64,000 nt of DNA from Rhynchopus sp. YZ270_cl-10 (GCA_964035575.1 OZ037852.1:1640035-1704034); one strand, 5' to 3'; shown: positions 20,712 through 35,607, counted from the stretch's first letter. Notes: generated from the letters alone by a model not told the origin. Translations and numbers: made by a program.

Positions 20712-23421
20712 ATGGACGCAGTGCACCACGACACGCTAGGTCTCGCACACAATGCAGGTGTGCAGAGGACACTGCGGGATGCGGGCGAGCCGCCGGATGT
20801 GATGTTCAGTGCACGTGCCGCTGTCGCAGTGGTGCCGCCGACGGACCAGCATGTGAAGGCGGAGCTGCAGGGAGCTGTGCTGCTGGCGACTCCACAGTCG
20901 ATGTGGTTCACGAGCAGCACCGGGAAGACGCTTGTGCGTGTCTTCTTCATTGAGGTTGTGCGTGTTGTGCGCTACACGGAGCCACCCCTCGTCTGCGTGC
21001 ACGCAGACCACTGGGGCAGCGAGGTGCGTGTCCTGCTGCAGTGCGAGCACATCGCCCTCTTTGCAGACCTCCTCCTCGGCAGGCTCTCCCTCGAGATCGA
21101 TGTCTGCGTGCGTCGCAAGCTCAGCGACGACGGTGTTAGCGTCGACCACACGGCAGTGCCGCAGCACTCCTACGCAGGCACGTCGCAGATGCAGGAGGCG
21201 GGTGTGAAGCCCAAAGCTGTTGAGGGTGGCAGTGGTGGCAGCGACCCCGAGACAGGGCTACCCATAGTGCCCCTGCCAGCAGACGTAGTGCGCCTGCACC
21301 CCGTGCTCGCGAAGAGCACTGTGCACCACATCGAGGACGTGATGAAGGTGTCCAGCAAGGGTCGTCAGCAGCGGCGCCTCCTCGTCATTACGAGCACAAG
21401 CTTCTACATGTGCGATCTTTCAAGAGGACGGAGGGGTGTGACACGGTGCACAGACATCGTGCGCATTGCACAGGTCTTTGCACACTCCTCAGGGCAGAGT
21501 GGTGTCATGGCATTGAAGGTATGTGCGACATCGTGAGGCTTGGTATACGGTTGGCAGGTGGCAACTCAACAACGCAACACACAACACACAGGTGCCATAC
21601 GACGGATTCGACAGCGTCTTCCGATCCTCAAAACACGAGGCGATATGCAATATTCTGACGGTATGGCGACAACAAATTAGGGCACAATAACATACCCAGA
21701 GCACAAGGGCGATTCATGCACCAAAAACACCCTTCACAGACAATTTCGCGCGTACGGCATGGACGGACGCTCCTGGTGACCCCGTGGGATCTGACCGAGG
21801 TCAAAGGCGTATCCATGTATGTTTCTCCACCCTCCACCCTTCACCCTTCATCCATTCATCCCCTTCTCTCTCCTTCAGGGGCGCCTTTAGTGTGAATGAG
21901 GTGCAGTTCTTGCTGCAGAAGCCTTCGGAGTACCGTGTGCGGCAGCACTCCCCTGACATCGAACGTGCTGCAGTGGAAGACTTGTACGGTGCACCACGGC
22001 ATCACCACCATGCGAAGGCGGCGGCGTTCAACGCACAGCACGCACTGAGCCTGCAGAGAAGCGCCTCGCAGGACGGCGTGCGGCGTGTACACTCGGGGTC
22101 GTCGTACATGGGCACCGCTGCATCGTCGCAGAGTGCAACAGAGTCGGAGACACGCGAGACAGACTCGCAGTCAGACGCGCTGTTGGCAGAGCACCACCAG
22201 CAGCACCAGCAGTACATCACAGAGCGAACGTCCTACTCAGCAACACTCCCACAGGGTGACGACAACTTCCTCCAGTACACTCACATGGGTGCCGAAGAGC
22301 AGGCATCCGTGACGGAGGACACACCACCGCCACCGGAGATGGAGGGGGAGAGTGAGAGGAGCATGGCGATGCCTGCGCAGGACTACCAAGGGGGCGGGGC
22401 GCTAGCGGCGCTGTCGCTCCGCGAGGATGTGCTTGAGGTGTTGCGTGTGGCAGCGGTGCTGTTGATGGAGGGCCAGCATGCGCCCCTTGCGCGCTTTTTG
22501 ACGTCGTGCGCGTCTGTCGTGCAGGACGCGTCAGCGGACACCGCACAGCTGCAGGGCATGGCGGCGGAGGCAGTGGCAATGGTGCACCACATGCCACCCC
22601 CTGCCTCGTCCTCACCCTCACGCTCACCCTCACCACGAGCCGAGACACCAAACTCCTCTGTGCCACCTAGCGAGGACCCACCTGAGGACGACGTGGACTA
22701 CACACTGCGGGCAACGGAGGTGGCGGTGGTGATGCCGCTGCAGCAGCAGCACGCACCACCACCACCACCACCTCCTCCTCCTCCCACACTCACAGCCTCT
22801 ACACAGACGGAGTTGGTGGAACCGAGCCCACAAGGGGAGCTACCTGAAGAAGAAGGAGAAGAAGAAGAAGAAGAAATACCTGCACAGAGCTACACCCCAG
22901 CACAGACGCAAACCGACGTTGCAGAGGGCTGCGACCAGGGGTGTGGCCCCGCAACACCCCTGGCCACGCCCGCGGAAGAGGTGTTGTGCACACCACCACA
23001 GTCGCCGACGTCCGCACCACGCCTACCATCTGGGTCACCCGCTGCTTCGGGGGTTGTATCCTGTGAGGGTGTGGTGATGGTGGCGTGGGATGTGTGCGCT
23101 ACGTGGCACAGTATGGAGTTGGTGTTGCTGGAAAGCGTGCTGTGCTGTGTGGTGAAGGGGCGGCGGCAGGTGCTTGTACGGCTTATGGACGTTGTGCGCC
23201 TTGAGACGCGTGCACACCTCCCGCATGCGACACTGCCACCAAGCAGGTCGCGCAGGCCCGGCGCCATTGCACTGACGTGCCGCAACACACAACGCTACTA
23301 CCTTGTGTTCGACCTTCCTGAAGAGCAGCTTGTCTGGGCAAAGGCGCTGGCCACAGCGATAGGGGGTGACCACACCGAAGCCCTGACACCATCCCCTGCA
23401 AAAGGGATTAGACCAATCTGA
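20712..23421 (+). CDS. Large scaffold protein with several PH-like segments
   Basis: Exons 20712-21518, 21592-21660, 21740-21816 and 21879-23421 give about 831 aa. Three stretches have the strand-rich pattern of PH or GRAM folds. They lie near residues 55-135 (LLATPQSMWFTSS ... VRVLLQCEHIALF), residues 218-310 (RRLLVITSTSFYMCDL ... HGRTLLV, like a myosin-I TH1 or PH segment), and the C-terminus (VMVAWDVCATWHSMELVLLE ... NTQRYYLVFDL). The middle is disordered and low-complexity: His/Gln-rich, a Pro run, and an acidic Glu run near residue 640. It may bind membranes or act as an adaptor. No enzyme motif is present. The PH calls are based on pattern only. Confidence 0.72.
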
Positions 23422-23857
23422 GGTGGGTTATGTGGGGATTGGTGCGCAGCAAAGGGTGGTTTTGTATATTTCTTTGGCAATATGGTGGCACTGTGTTGTA
23501 GGTGCACCATGGGTTACCATTAAGCGGAGGAGCTACAAACACGTTTGCGCCATCGTGGAGGGAAGGGATTTTAAGATGCACGAGAGGCACATTCATCTTA
23601 GAAGTTTTCTTTTGTTGTGCTTTCATCCGGATGGCTGTTGTTATCGTACCGTTGGTCCATCGGAAGTGCCCGCATCAACTATTTCTTTAGTTATTCTCAT
23701 TTTTGTGTACTTAGAAAAAATGGGAAGAGTTAGAAAAAACAAAATGATTTGCTGTTGTTCTGTATCCTCACTGACCCCTTTCTCTTCCTCTGTCTCGCCC
23801 CCAAAAATATTTACAGGAAATCAAAAATAATATAAAGGTTTTGTGTGCAGTCAAAAT
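23422..23857. other. Intergenic region with one stem-loop motif relative
   Basis: There is a weak copy of the recurrent motif at 23575-23602 (CACGAGAGGC then TTCATCTTAGAA). The rest is T-rich and pyrimidine-rich leader sequence before the ORC1/CDC6-type gene. No coding frame is supported. Confidence 0.5.
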
Positions 23858-26189
23858 ATGCCCGCAAAGAGGCGTCGTGCGGACGCCGAGGAGGAGGCGC
23901 CAGCTGCGAAGAGGCAGTGCGTGCCAAAGGAGAAGTCTTCCTGGGAGAAAGCCATGTATGTAGTTCGTTGTTTTTAATTCCCTTTTTTAATGCACAAAGC
24001 AATAGCGTGCGAGAGGTGTGCTCCTTGTTGTTTTCCCTTTTGGCTGCTCTCCCACGGTAACTATCGTGCAAATCGTAGCAGGCCGTTTAGACCAGGGGGA
24101 ATAAAGAGCTTGAGTGCTTTTGAGCGGTTGTGAACCGCCTCCGTTCTCTTACGGTGCGGAACATTGACTTCCATGCATGACCAAGACCCGAGCTGCGTTT
24201 TTTAACGGCTCTTTGATGACGTTAACGTTTTAGATGTCATCTGCTTCACTTATTCCTCGAATACCCATCTATGCTTGCCATGAAAAACACCCCACTCCCC
24301 AGGCCGTACTTCCTGTGCGGGTACTCGCCCAAGGAGCTCCCCGGCAGGGAGCAGCAGCTGGCCTTTATGAACGACCACGCAACGCGGGAGGGGTCGGTTG
24401 TGTTTTTGCACGGCACACCTGGGACAGGCAAGACGGCGCTGGTGTCGCGGGTGGCTGAGAAGCACTTTTTGTATGTCCCACTCTTTTCCCCTTCACCTGT
24501 TCTTTTGGATGTTTTCACAACCCTTGTATTGCAACAGGAAGTCACGCACCCTGGTCCTGACGTGCACCTCCTTACGCAGCACGCGTGCCATGCTTGACCA
24601 GTTCCAAGCGTGGCTCGCAGACGACGGCTGCGAACGCTTCGCCTCGCTCCCCGAGCAGTGGGAGGAGATCCTTGACTGCCTCATCCCGCAACGCAGGAAG
24701 GACAGACGACGGCTGCAGGCGGAGGAGAAGAAGCGCAAGAAGCAAGAGGCACGTGCACGCAAGGATGCGGAGGAGCAGTGGCGCAAGCTGACGCATGCAG
24801 GACTCGCAAAGGAGCTGAAGAAGCGTGGCCTGAAGAAGGTGCCACCAAAATCCAAGGACAGAATCGACCTACTGATTGCGTGGGAGGCTGCGAAGGAGAG
24901 CAGCGACAAGGTGGAGAGCACTGCCAGCGATGCCAGCGAGGAGGAGGACGAGGCGAGCGTTGGTGAGAGCGAGGGCGAAGGCAAAAGTAAAAGCGAAAGC
25001 GAAGGCGAAGAGGGCGAAGAGAGTGATGAGAGCGATGAGAGCGAAGGCAGCTCCGCGTCGTCCTGTTGGGACACCATGACCACCCAGCAGCTGGCATGCT
25101 CTCTGCAGAAACGCGGTTTGGATGTGGAGCGTCTGAAAGCGGCACGTCTCAAGACGCTGCAGCAGTGGAAAGCTGATGGGTGCAGCACCGCACGGCAGCG
25201 ACGTTGTCTTGTTCTTGACGAGTTGGACTTCCTGATGTCCGGCCCGCACACGAACACACGCCTGCAGCCCGACAACAGACGCGTCTTCGACGAGAAGAGC
25301 ACCTGCATCCAGTTCCTCGAGCACCTCGTTGAGGAGCTCATGAAGCGCGACAACACAGTCTTTCTCGCCGCCATCAGCAACGCGGAGACCGCAACAAAAG
25401 GCCCTATCGCAAAGATCCCACAGGAAAACAGAATACACTTCCAACCCTACGTCGAGAGCGAGGTATGCAGAACGGGGTCAAACCACCCACCCCCCCCCTT
25501 TTTGTTTATTCATACTTTCAACTTCTCCCAAACAGATGACAGAAATTGTTCGGAGCAGAATACACGAAGCAGGAAGCAATTGGGAGGCACTGTTTCAAGA
25601 GCCTGCCGTGCGCCTTCTTGTCCTCAAATCTCTTAAGTCGGGGTCAGGGGACTGCCGCACCCTTCTTGAGCACGTTCGGCTGTCGATTGCAGGCAAGGTA
25701 GGCACCAACACATCGGACACAATCACCCCGAAGGACGCAGCACATTCCGCGCCACGGCAGAACGAGATGTATCTATGGCTGCGTGCGATGAGCGACAATG
25801 CGCGACTCTTTGTGGTGTCGTGTCTTGCGCTCCGTGGCGACCCGAGCAAGAAGATCACCCTCGCAATGGTGTCGGCCATGTACAGGAAGATTCATCTGCA
25901 GTTCATGACTGCAGCGCACGACTCTTCTATTGAACTGATGCAGGTGCTTCTCACTGAGGTGTCGATGCACAGCTTCATCAACCCTGCCTCAGTCAAGCCT
26001 GCACGTGGCAAACGTGCTGCAAGCAGTACATCAGATGTCGGCAGCCGTGTGGTCGAGGTCAACTCCTCCCTCGCACCCGACATGTTCTACGCAGCGCTGC
26101 GCACCCTGCACACCGAAAACAAAGGCGTAGGTGACTCTCTCCTCTGCGAAATACTCGAAGCGCTTCTCCCAAGCCAAGACCTCTTCTAA
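23858..26189 (+). CDS. ORC1/CDC6-type AAA+ replication initiator with internal SAP-like insert
   Basis: Exons 23858-23955, 24303-24470, 24538-25462 and 25536-26189 give about 614 aa. The N-terminus is basic (PAKRRRA, AKRQC). Residues near 45-80 give the ORC-type N-terminal AAA+ core: PKELPGREQQLAF, then Walker A HGTPGTGKTAL. Walker B (LVLDELDFL) appears only at about residue 313, and sensor 1 (FLAAISNA) after it. About 240 residues therefore separate Walker A from Walker B. The insert carries a long basic helix, two SAP-like helix-loop-helix motifs (LAKELKKRGLKK near 176, LACSLQKRGLDV near 273) and an acidic Ser/Glu linker between them. The C-terminal 200 residues look like the lid and winged helix (SDNARLFVVSCLALRG). 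The protein would load MCM at origins. ORC1 and CDC6 cannot be separated here, and no BAH domain is present. The first intron is 347 bp and could hide an extra small exon. Confidence 0.82.
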
Positions 26190-29239
<3,050 letters not shown>

Positions 29240-30685
29240 ATGACCCTCCCACTGGTCCTTGCTGCGACACTCGCAGCGGCACCAGCAAGCAGACATGAGG
29301 TGACGTCGTTCCCAGGCTATGACGGCCCCCTTCCTTCGAAGGCGTACTCCGGCTTCATCCCTTCGGTGTCCCCCCCATCGGGTAAGGGTGAGATGTACTT
29401 CCACTACCTGATGTTCGAGGCAGAGGAGAACCCCGCCACCGCACCCACCGTGTTCTGGTACAACGGCGGCCCCGGTGCGTCCAGCCTGTTCGGCCTCTTC
29501 CTGGAGCTCGGCCCGCTGTACCTGAACGAGTTCTCTGAGACGACGGAGGCCTTCAACAAGACAGGCATCCCCACCCCGCTGTACAACCCCAAGACGTGGA
29601 GCAAGCGCTTCAACCTCTTCGCCATTGACAGCCCCGCCCCCGTCGGGTTCTCCTACTGCACGCAGGAGGGCCCCGCAGGGAAGGGGACGAGCTGTGGGAG
29701 CTGGAACGACACGTACGTCTTCAAGGCCAACCACGCTGTCGTGACGACACTCATGAACGACGTCTTCCCGGAGCTGAAGCAGAACAAGCTCTACATTGCG
29801 GGCGAGAGCTACGCTGGCGTCTACGTTCCGGGTCTTGTGAACGAGCTTATCACCGAGCCCAAAGGCCTGAACCTTGCTGGTTACATCGTCGGCGACGGTG
29901 TGCTGGGAAATGTGGGGTGTGAGGGTCCTTTGTACGACGTTGAGTTCTTCGGCGGGCACGGGCAGATCAGCAACGAGCTGTACAACAGAATCCGCGACGA
30001 GTGCCCACGCAGCGAGCTCTGCTCGGGGAAGCTGACTGCGAAGTGCGAGGCCTACATTGCTGAGATGACCACAATGATCGGTGGGTACTACGTGTACGAC
30101 TTGTACGATGACTGCCAAAACAACATGTTCATGGACATCAAGATGCGCCACAAGGGGCACAGCAGGCACCTGGTGAGCAAGTACCTGGGCGGTGCGCTGA
30201 ACGACTACGCCTGCACCGGCTCGTCCATGACTGACTACCTGAACCGCACGGATGTGCGTGAAGCTTTTGGCGTCCCAACAAACGACTTCTTCTTCAACGC
30301 AGACAATGGCCACGGCTTCAACTACACGTCCGATATTGACACCGTCATGCCCTTCCACAAGCGCGCTATTGAGAGCGGGCTTCGTGTCCTGACGTACCAG
30401 GGTGACGCTGATGCATGTGGACTGAACTCCGAAGGCTTCCTTCAGGAGGCATACACCTCGTTCTGGCCCAGCATCGGACTGAAGCAGACTGAGACGTGGA
30501 GGCCCTGGACCGTCGACGGCAAGCAGCGCATGGGCGGGTACGCGATGGAGTGGGGCAGCGGCCAGGCTGCGTTCCTGACCATCCGTGGCTCTGGACACAT
30601 GGTTCCTCTGAACAAGCCCGACCAGGCCTTTACCCTGATCAACTCCTTCGTCTTTGGCGAAGACTACCCCAGGTACCAGAACTGA
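29240..30685 (+). CDS. Serine carboxypeptidase (peptidase S10)
   Basis: A single exon of 481 aa. The start MTLPLVLAATLAAAPAS is the only ATG that gives a signal peptide; the open frame upstream is leader. S10 motifs appear in order. The oxyanion strand FWYNGGPGASS near residue 71 has Ala where the family normally has Cys. The nucleophile serine is in GESYAGVYVPG near residue 192, the catalytic Asp in YQGDADACG near residue 390, and the His in GSGHMVP near residue 454. The enzyme removes C-terminal residues from peptides in the lysosome/vacuole or outside the cell. Several N-glycosylation sequons are visible. All three catalytic residues are present, so it is probably active. Confidence 0.95.
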   Translation: MTLPLVLAATLAAAPASRHEVTSFPGYDGPLPSKAYSGFIPSVSPPSGKGEMYFHYLMFEAEENPATAPTVFWYNGGPGASSLFGLFLELGPLYLNEFSETTEAFNKTGIPTPLYNPKTWSKRFNLFAIDSPAPVGFSYCTQEGPAGKGTSCGSWNDTYVFKANHAVVTTLMNDVFPELKQNKLYIAGESYAGVYVPGLVNELITEPKGLNLAGYIVGDGVLGNVGCEGPLYDVEFFGGHGQISNELYNRIRDECPRSELCSGKLTAKCEAYIAEMTTMIGGYYVYDLYDDCQNNMFMDIKMRHKGHSRHLVSKYLGGALNDYACTGSSMTDYLNRTDVREAFGVPTNDFFFNADNGHGFNYTSDIDTVMPFHKRAIESGLRVLTYQGDADACGLNSEGFLQEAYTSFWPSIGLKQTETWRPWTVDGKQRMGGYAMEWGSGQAAFLTIRGSGHMVPLNKPDQAFTLINSFVFGEDYPRYQN

Positions 30686-31166
30686 TCCACTGATGCATCG
30701 GTTCAACTCTACTACGTGTCTTCCAAATGTGTGATGTGATGTGTGTAAATTAGCTAACGTTATCCTCCTCCACGCCCAAGAGTTTCCCTGTTGTGTTGCA
30801 GGGCAACTTGCATGTGTGGCAGGACAAGATCCACTCAAACAAAGTACCGCGACAAAAAAAAAGTGACATTGACCCTTGAGTAACAAACAAAACCCAGTGG
30901 TATATGAACCGAAGGATACGTACCGAGTAGTTCATTTAAATGATAAACACTCTTTACATCACCGAGGTTTCGTACCCCCTCACGCTTTGGAGATATTTTA
31001 CTTCAAAGCGCAATATCCTTCGGGCGACATTGTGTTTGCTACCCTTGGGAGATGGTTGAAACAAAAAGCCCCCAGCCCTGATTTATTTTGTCACGTTTTG
31101 AACGCTACCACACGCGCCACCCATTTTCCCACAGGTTGTACACCAAGGGGTGAAAACTGCTGCATC
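30686..31166. other. Intergenic and leader of the CEP164 gene
   Basis: The frame of CEP164 stays open upstream to 30876, but the 97 extra codons do not resemble the family and the DNA is AT-rich. I treat it as leader. A CCCACAG at about 31129-31135 might be the acceptor of a leader intron. Confidence 0.45.
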
Positions 31167-34100
31167 ATGGTGGCGAAGGAAAACTTGAATATTGAGACGA
31201 ACAAGGTGTACGTCTCGAATGATGGTATCCAGAGCATTGTTCTGGATGACTCGTACGACTCGGACTACGACCCAAGCAACGAGGAGCTGCAGAACTACGC
31301 ACTTAACATGCTTGGCATGGAAGACCCTCAAGAAGAGCAAGCGCTGCTCTGGATCGCCAAATCCGGACTCAAGTGCAAGCTCCCCGAGAACTGGCGCATG
31401 TGCCAAACTAACGAGAACGACACGTACTACTTCAACTTCCGCACAGGAGACTCCATCTGGGAGCACCCCCTCGACGCAAAGTACCAACAACTTTACAAAG
31501 AGCAAAGCAAGCTGCGTATGCAAGGCAAGCCCTTCAAGACGTACATGGACGAGGAGGCAGAGGCCTTCATCACAGGGGTCAAGCCAAAGAAAGAAAAGAA
31601 GGACAAGAAGGAGCGCAAGAAGTCTGTCGAACACGAAAAGGACGACGTTGGTGAGCTCGGTGGCCTCACTACAACGCGCGGGAAGGGCAAGTTTGGGAAC
31701 CTACCGACCACCACAGGGCTGGGGAAGGGGAAACTCTCTCTTGGTGGAGACGAGCCGTTGAGTGCTGCTGCACTTGGGCGGCAGGCGCTGCCGGGTCTGG
31801 GCGGGGGCGGGCTGTCGCGTGAGGGGAAGTCACCAGCGTCGACTGTTGTGTCGGCGTCGCCTGGCCTAACGTCGTCAACACTGAAGACACCTCTGGGCAC
31901 GGCGTCGTCCTCTCAGAGCTTCAACGCTTCGCTTGGGACAGACGACGGTGCACCTGTGCAGGCGAAGCAGGATCTGGAGGAGGAACTGAAGTCGTTGCTT
32001 GCACAGCTGCGCAGCGACCACACGCAGGCAGCAGACGAGGCGAAGCGTCAGTTCGAACAGAAGCAGAAACGTCTAAAGTACTCCCACGAGCAGGACATGC
32101 AAGACCTCGACATGAACCTCGAGAAGCAGCGCAACAACGTCCGCCGCTCCAGTGCCGCCAAGCAATCCGAGTGGGAGCGCCAGCTCGAGGAGCAGAACTC
32201 CTCCCGGCGCCAAAGCTGCGAGCGTCAGCTCAATACTGAGTTCAAAAGCTGGCGGTCATTGAAGGACACTACTTTGCAGGCGAAGAAGGAGCACATCGAG
32301 ACTGAGCAGAAGGACGCACAGAGCGAGCTTGAGAAGGACAACGAACGGTCGCTGAATAAGTTGGAAAGGGACTTCAAAAAGAAAATGGCGGACACAGACG
32401 ATAGTGACGATGTTGCGAGCCAACTGCGCGATGTGGAGAAGCGCAAGCGAGACCTCCACGACACGGAGGAGGAGCTCAGGAACCGCAGCTCTGCCGTGCG
32501 TCACGAGCTGGAGGCCTTGGATAGGGAGAGGAAGCGTCTCAGCAAGGAGCCGAAGGAAGCGGGCTGTGACCTGAGTGAGACACGGCTTTCACAAGAGAGG
32601 GAGATTGAGGAGGTCACAGCAGCGAATGCAGCACACCTCGAAGGGACCAAGGGCACGACCACAGAAGAGCAAGCGTCGCTCAAAGAGGAATACACATCCA
32701 AGCTAGGCACCCTTCAGAACGAGCACGACACCACCACGAACAACCTGCAGGAACGCCTTTCCCTCAAACGGGAGCAACTTCTGAACGAGCTCTCAGACCT
32801 GGAGGAGGAGTTGACAGCCAAGAAGCAGTCTGTCGAGGAACTGCGGAAGTCGTCGTCAACAGGGGGCCACAGCGCACTGCACACAGAACACAGCAAGAAA
32901 AAGCAAGATCTCGAGAACGGGTTTCAGAAGGAGAAGGCGAACCTTCAGAAGGTATTAGCGGAGCTGAGAGAGGAGTCGGCAAAGGTGCCGGTCGCGAGTA
33001 GTGTTTCGTCAACGAACAGACCAGCGCACGCACAGACAATGGAAGAGTTAAAACAACGCTTTGTACGAGACTCTGCCCTGCGTAAGGCTGCACTTGAGGA
33101 GGAATGTCTCACGCGTCTCGAGCAAGACAAGGACCGACTCGCCAGCGAAAACGCAGCGAAAATCACTAGATTGTCAAACCTGCAGCAGGACAACCTCAAG
33201 AAGCTTCTTGCAGATGAGGAACGGAAACACTCATCCGTCATGAATTCTATTGTGCAAAGTTCACAAGTTCGGCAGCCAGACACGACAAGCGGGGATGCTG
33301 CTGAAAAGCTGCAAGTCTTCTTGGACCAGCAACGCGTTCGCTACGATGAAGAGGTGTTGAGGCTTTCTACTGAGTCGGCCAGAAGTCTTGAGTGCGAACG
33401 TCAGCGTATTGAGGAAGCCTCTTGCGTACGACTGTCGAAGTACCGCGAAGAGCAGGAGAGGGAGTTGCGCGCTGCCTTTTCAAAGGAGTCTGGCCGTTTT
33501 GCTGCGCTGCTCTCTGCACAGAGCAACATCTCTGATCAGATCCATATCCTTCGCAACGATTTTGACCGTGAGATGACAGCACTGTCCGACGAATGCCGTG
33601 TTCGGCATGACGGCATCAAGTCGGAGGCGGACGCCCGCCACAAGGCTCTGCTCCACTCTATAGAGCAAGATCACAAGCTCGAGACGCTTCGCCTCGAGCG
33701 TCAACAGGAGCTCGCCCTCCAGGCGCAGAGCACCAGCAAAACAAGCGAAGAGCGACGGCTTCTCGAAGCCACACACGACGTGGAGATGGCAGCATTGGAG
33801 CAGAAGAACAGCCAACAGATTGCAGCCGAGACTGCGCATCACGAGGCCGAGCTGGAGGAGCTGCGCGCACACCACAAATCAGAGCTGACACGCGCACGCC
33901 AACAGACAGAGCTCCGTCAGCAAGACATGCTTGTCGCAAAGGTAAAGCGACACGCGGCGAGCATGTCGGAGACGAGGAAGCCCCGTGTGGAGCAAACCGA
34001 AGTGGAGCAGGCGAAGCGGTTCTTGAAGACGCAGAAGCATGCACTTCGGAAGCGCAAGGTATGCCGCACACTCAACACCACATGCATTGTTCTCTCCACA

Positions 34101-34479
34101 GGATGAGCTGGGATCGCGCAAGGCGAAGTGGGAGGACGACAACGGGCGACACTCTTCTAAGAAGTTTGACAAACGCTCTGAAGCCCTGCACGCAGAGGAG
34201 TCTGCGTTGTCGCGACGGGAGTATTGGCTGCAGCAAAGGATGCAAAAGATGCGTGTGGCAGAGCACTCAGAGGGCATCTCAGAGTCATCGGACAAAGACG
34301 CCAGCGACATAAACATGCTACACCTAATGAAGTCTCTCTCAGGCCAGGTAGAGCGACTCAGCGACAAAATGAACGCAATAGTACACAAACGCAAACCCCA
34401 CAAACACAGCAGTAGCACAAGAGTGACCGATAAATGGGAGAACTGGCTTGTGTCGGGTAATATTAAGCACTGCTGGTAA
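31167..34479 (+). CDS. CEP164: CEP164-like WW-domain coiled-coil protein
   Basis: Exons 31167-34058 and 34102-34479 give 1,089 aa, with an unusually short 43-bp intron. The start MVAKENLN is chosen to match the N-terminus of the family. An acidic stretch (YDSDYDPSNEELQNYA) is followed by LLWIAKSGL and then a WW domain at about residues 72-102 (LPENWRMC ... YYFNF ... GDSIWEHP). This is the CEP164 order. From about residue 270 on, the protein is long charged coiled coil with one low-complexity Ser/Gly region around residues 190-260. In other eukaryotes CEP164 builds the distal appendages of the mother centriole/basal body and recruits TTBK2 and IFT, so this organism probably makes cilia. The poly(A) signal AATAAA lies 4 nt past the stop. 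Confidence 0.88.
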
Positions 34480-34483
34480 ACTG

Positions 34484-34489
34484 AATAAA
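34484..34489 (+). terminator. Putative poly(A) signal of CEP164
   Basis: AATAAA four bases after the CEP164 stop codon. Position and sense fit a poly(A) signal, but no transcript evidence is available. Confidence 0.4.
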
Positions 34490-34649
34490 TCTTTGTCTTC
34501 GGTCCTTTTGTCCACCTTTTTCCAAAGGAAACCTATCTGTTCCCTCTAAATGGAATATAAGAAAACAAATCAAAAACAATGGTATTTTGTTCTTTCCTCT
34601 CTTCCATTCACCCCCACCCAACTCTTGTACAGGGGTTTTGGTGTTTAAA

Positions 34650-35549
34650 ATGAACGTCACTGGCATGCTTGAGGGGCTCGATGCGTTGTCGCATGTAGGT
34701 GTGGATGACATTGGAGTGGGCCTCGCAGTTTCTCTGATAATCGCTGCGGCTGCGAACTCCCTGAGGCCCACCCATATCGAAGACGAGACGATTGGGATTG
34801 GCGGGTGGCACCGTGCCTCGGGGTGGCACGCAACTTGCAATGAAATCCTGACGGCGGTGCTCAGCCTTGTCGCTGTGTGGCGCTTGTACAGGGCTTCTGC
34901 AGAGGAATTCCCGGCAGTGGCTCTAACGGACCCGCTGTTGGTCCTGCACATCTTGACGGCAGCCTTGTTTGTGCTTCCGAAGCTGCCCCCCATTGAGTTG
35001 CTGTACGACTTTCTCACGTGCCACTCGCTGTGGTTTGTCGTTCTGTTCTACTTGCGTGCAGAGTCGGTAACGTTTGATGTTGAAACGGTGGCGACCCGCC
35101 ACCTGCCGATGTTGTGTGTCATGCTGTTTCCTGCCAAGTCTATTTGGTGGGGCGAGATCACATTCCTGCGGTTTGGGTTCCCACGTGTGGCGCTGCAGTC
35201 AGCAATGTTCCACTTGGGCGTGATCACTCCGTACGCCATTGCACTGAGGCACAACACAGACGCACCGACAGAGCTCGGTATCCGCACCGCTCCCGAGCAG
35301 TATGTGACGGCCTTGCAGTCTCTCCCACTGCCACAGGGCGTGTTTGATGTTGCTGTGAACGAATTCACCTTCTTCGCCTTCTATCCTCTCGTGTTCGTGT
35401 TCGCCTGTGTGACGAGGAAGTCCTGGGACTTCCTCTTCCAGATTGTTACTGCGCGCAAACGTACCGAGCAGCGTATGCTCGAGGAGCAAGCTGCGCCAGA
35501 AGAGGAAGTGCCGATGACGAAGAAGTCCAAGAAGACGAAAAGGAAGTGA
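34650..35549 (+). CDS. Multi-spanning membrane protein, unknown
   Basis: A single exon of 299 aa. The start MNVTGMLEG is preferred over an in-frame ATG 21 codons upstream that lies in a pyrimidine-rich, intron-like stretch ending GTACAG. At least five hydrophobic segments are visible (IGVGLAVSLIIAAAA; ILTAVLSLVAVW; LLVLHILTAALFVLP; LWFVVLFYL; FFAFYPLVFVFACV). The C-terminal tail is Lys-rich (TKKSKKTKRK). That tail would suit ER retention or a cytosolic basic anchor. No family was recognised. It is the last gene before the repeat mosaic. Confidence 0.75.
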   Translation: MNVTGMLEGLDALSHVGVDDIGVGLAVSLIIAAAANSLRPTHIEDETIGIGGWHRASGWHATCNEILTAVLSLVAVWRLYRASAEEFPAVALTDPLLVLHILTAALFVLPKLPPIELLYDFLTCHSLWFVVLFYLRAESVTFDVETVATRHLPMLCVMLFPAKSIWWGEITFLRFGFPRVALQSAMFHLGVITPYAIALRHNTDAPTELGIRTAPEQYVTALQSLPLPQGVFDVAVNEFTFFAFYPLVFVFACVTRKSWDFLFQIVTARKRTEQRMLEEQAAPEEEVPMTKKSKKTKRK

Positions 35550-35607
35550 TATCTCAAAGCATCAAGAGAGTGAGGGAGACGAGAGAGGAAGTGAACCACT
35601 AGAATTC

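Noticed and set aside
30876-31166. An N-terminal extension of CEP164 from an upstream ATG
   Set aside because: The extra residues do not resemble the family, the DNA is AT-rich leader-like, and the downstream ATG matches the known N-terminal layout.
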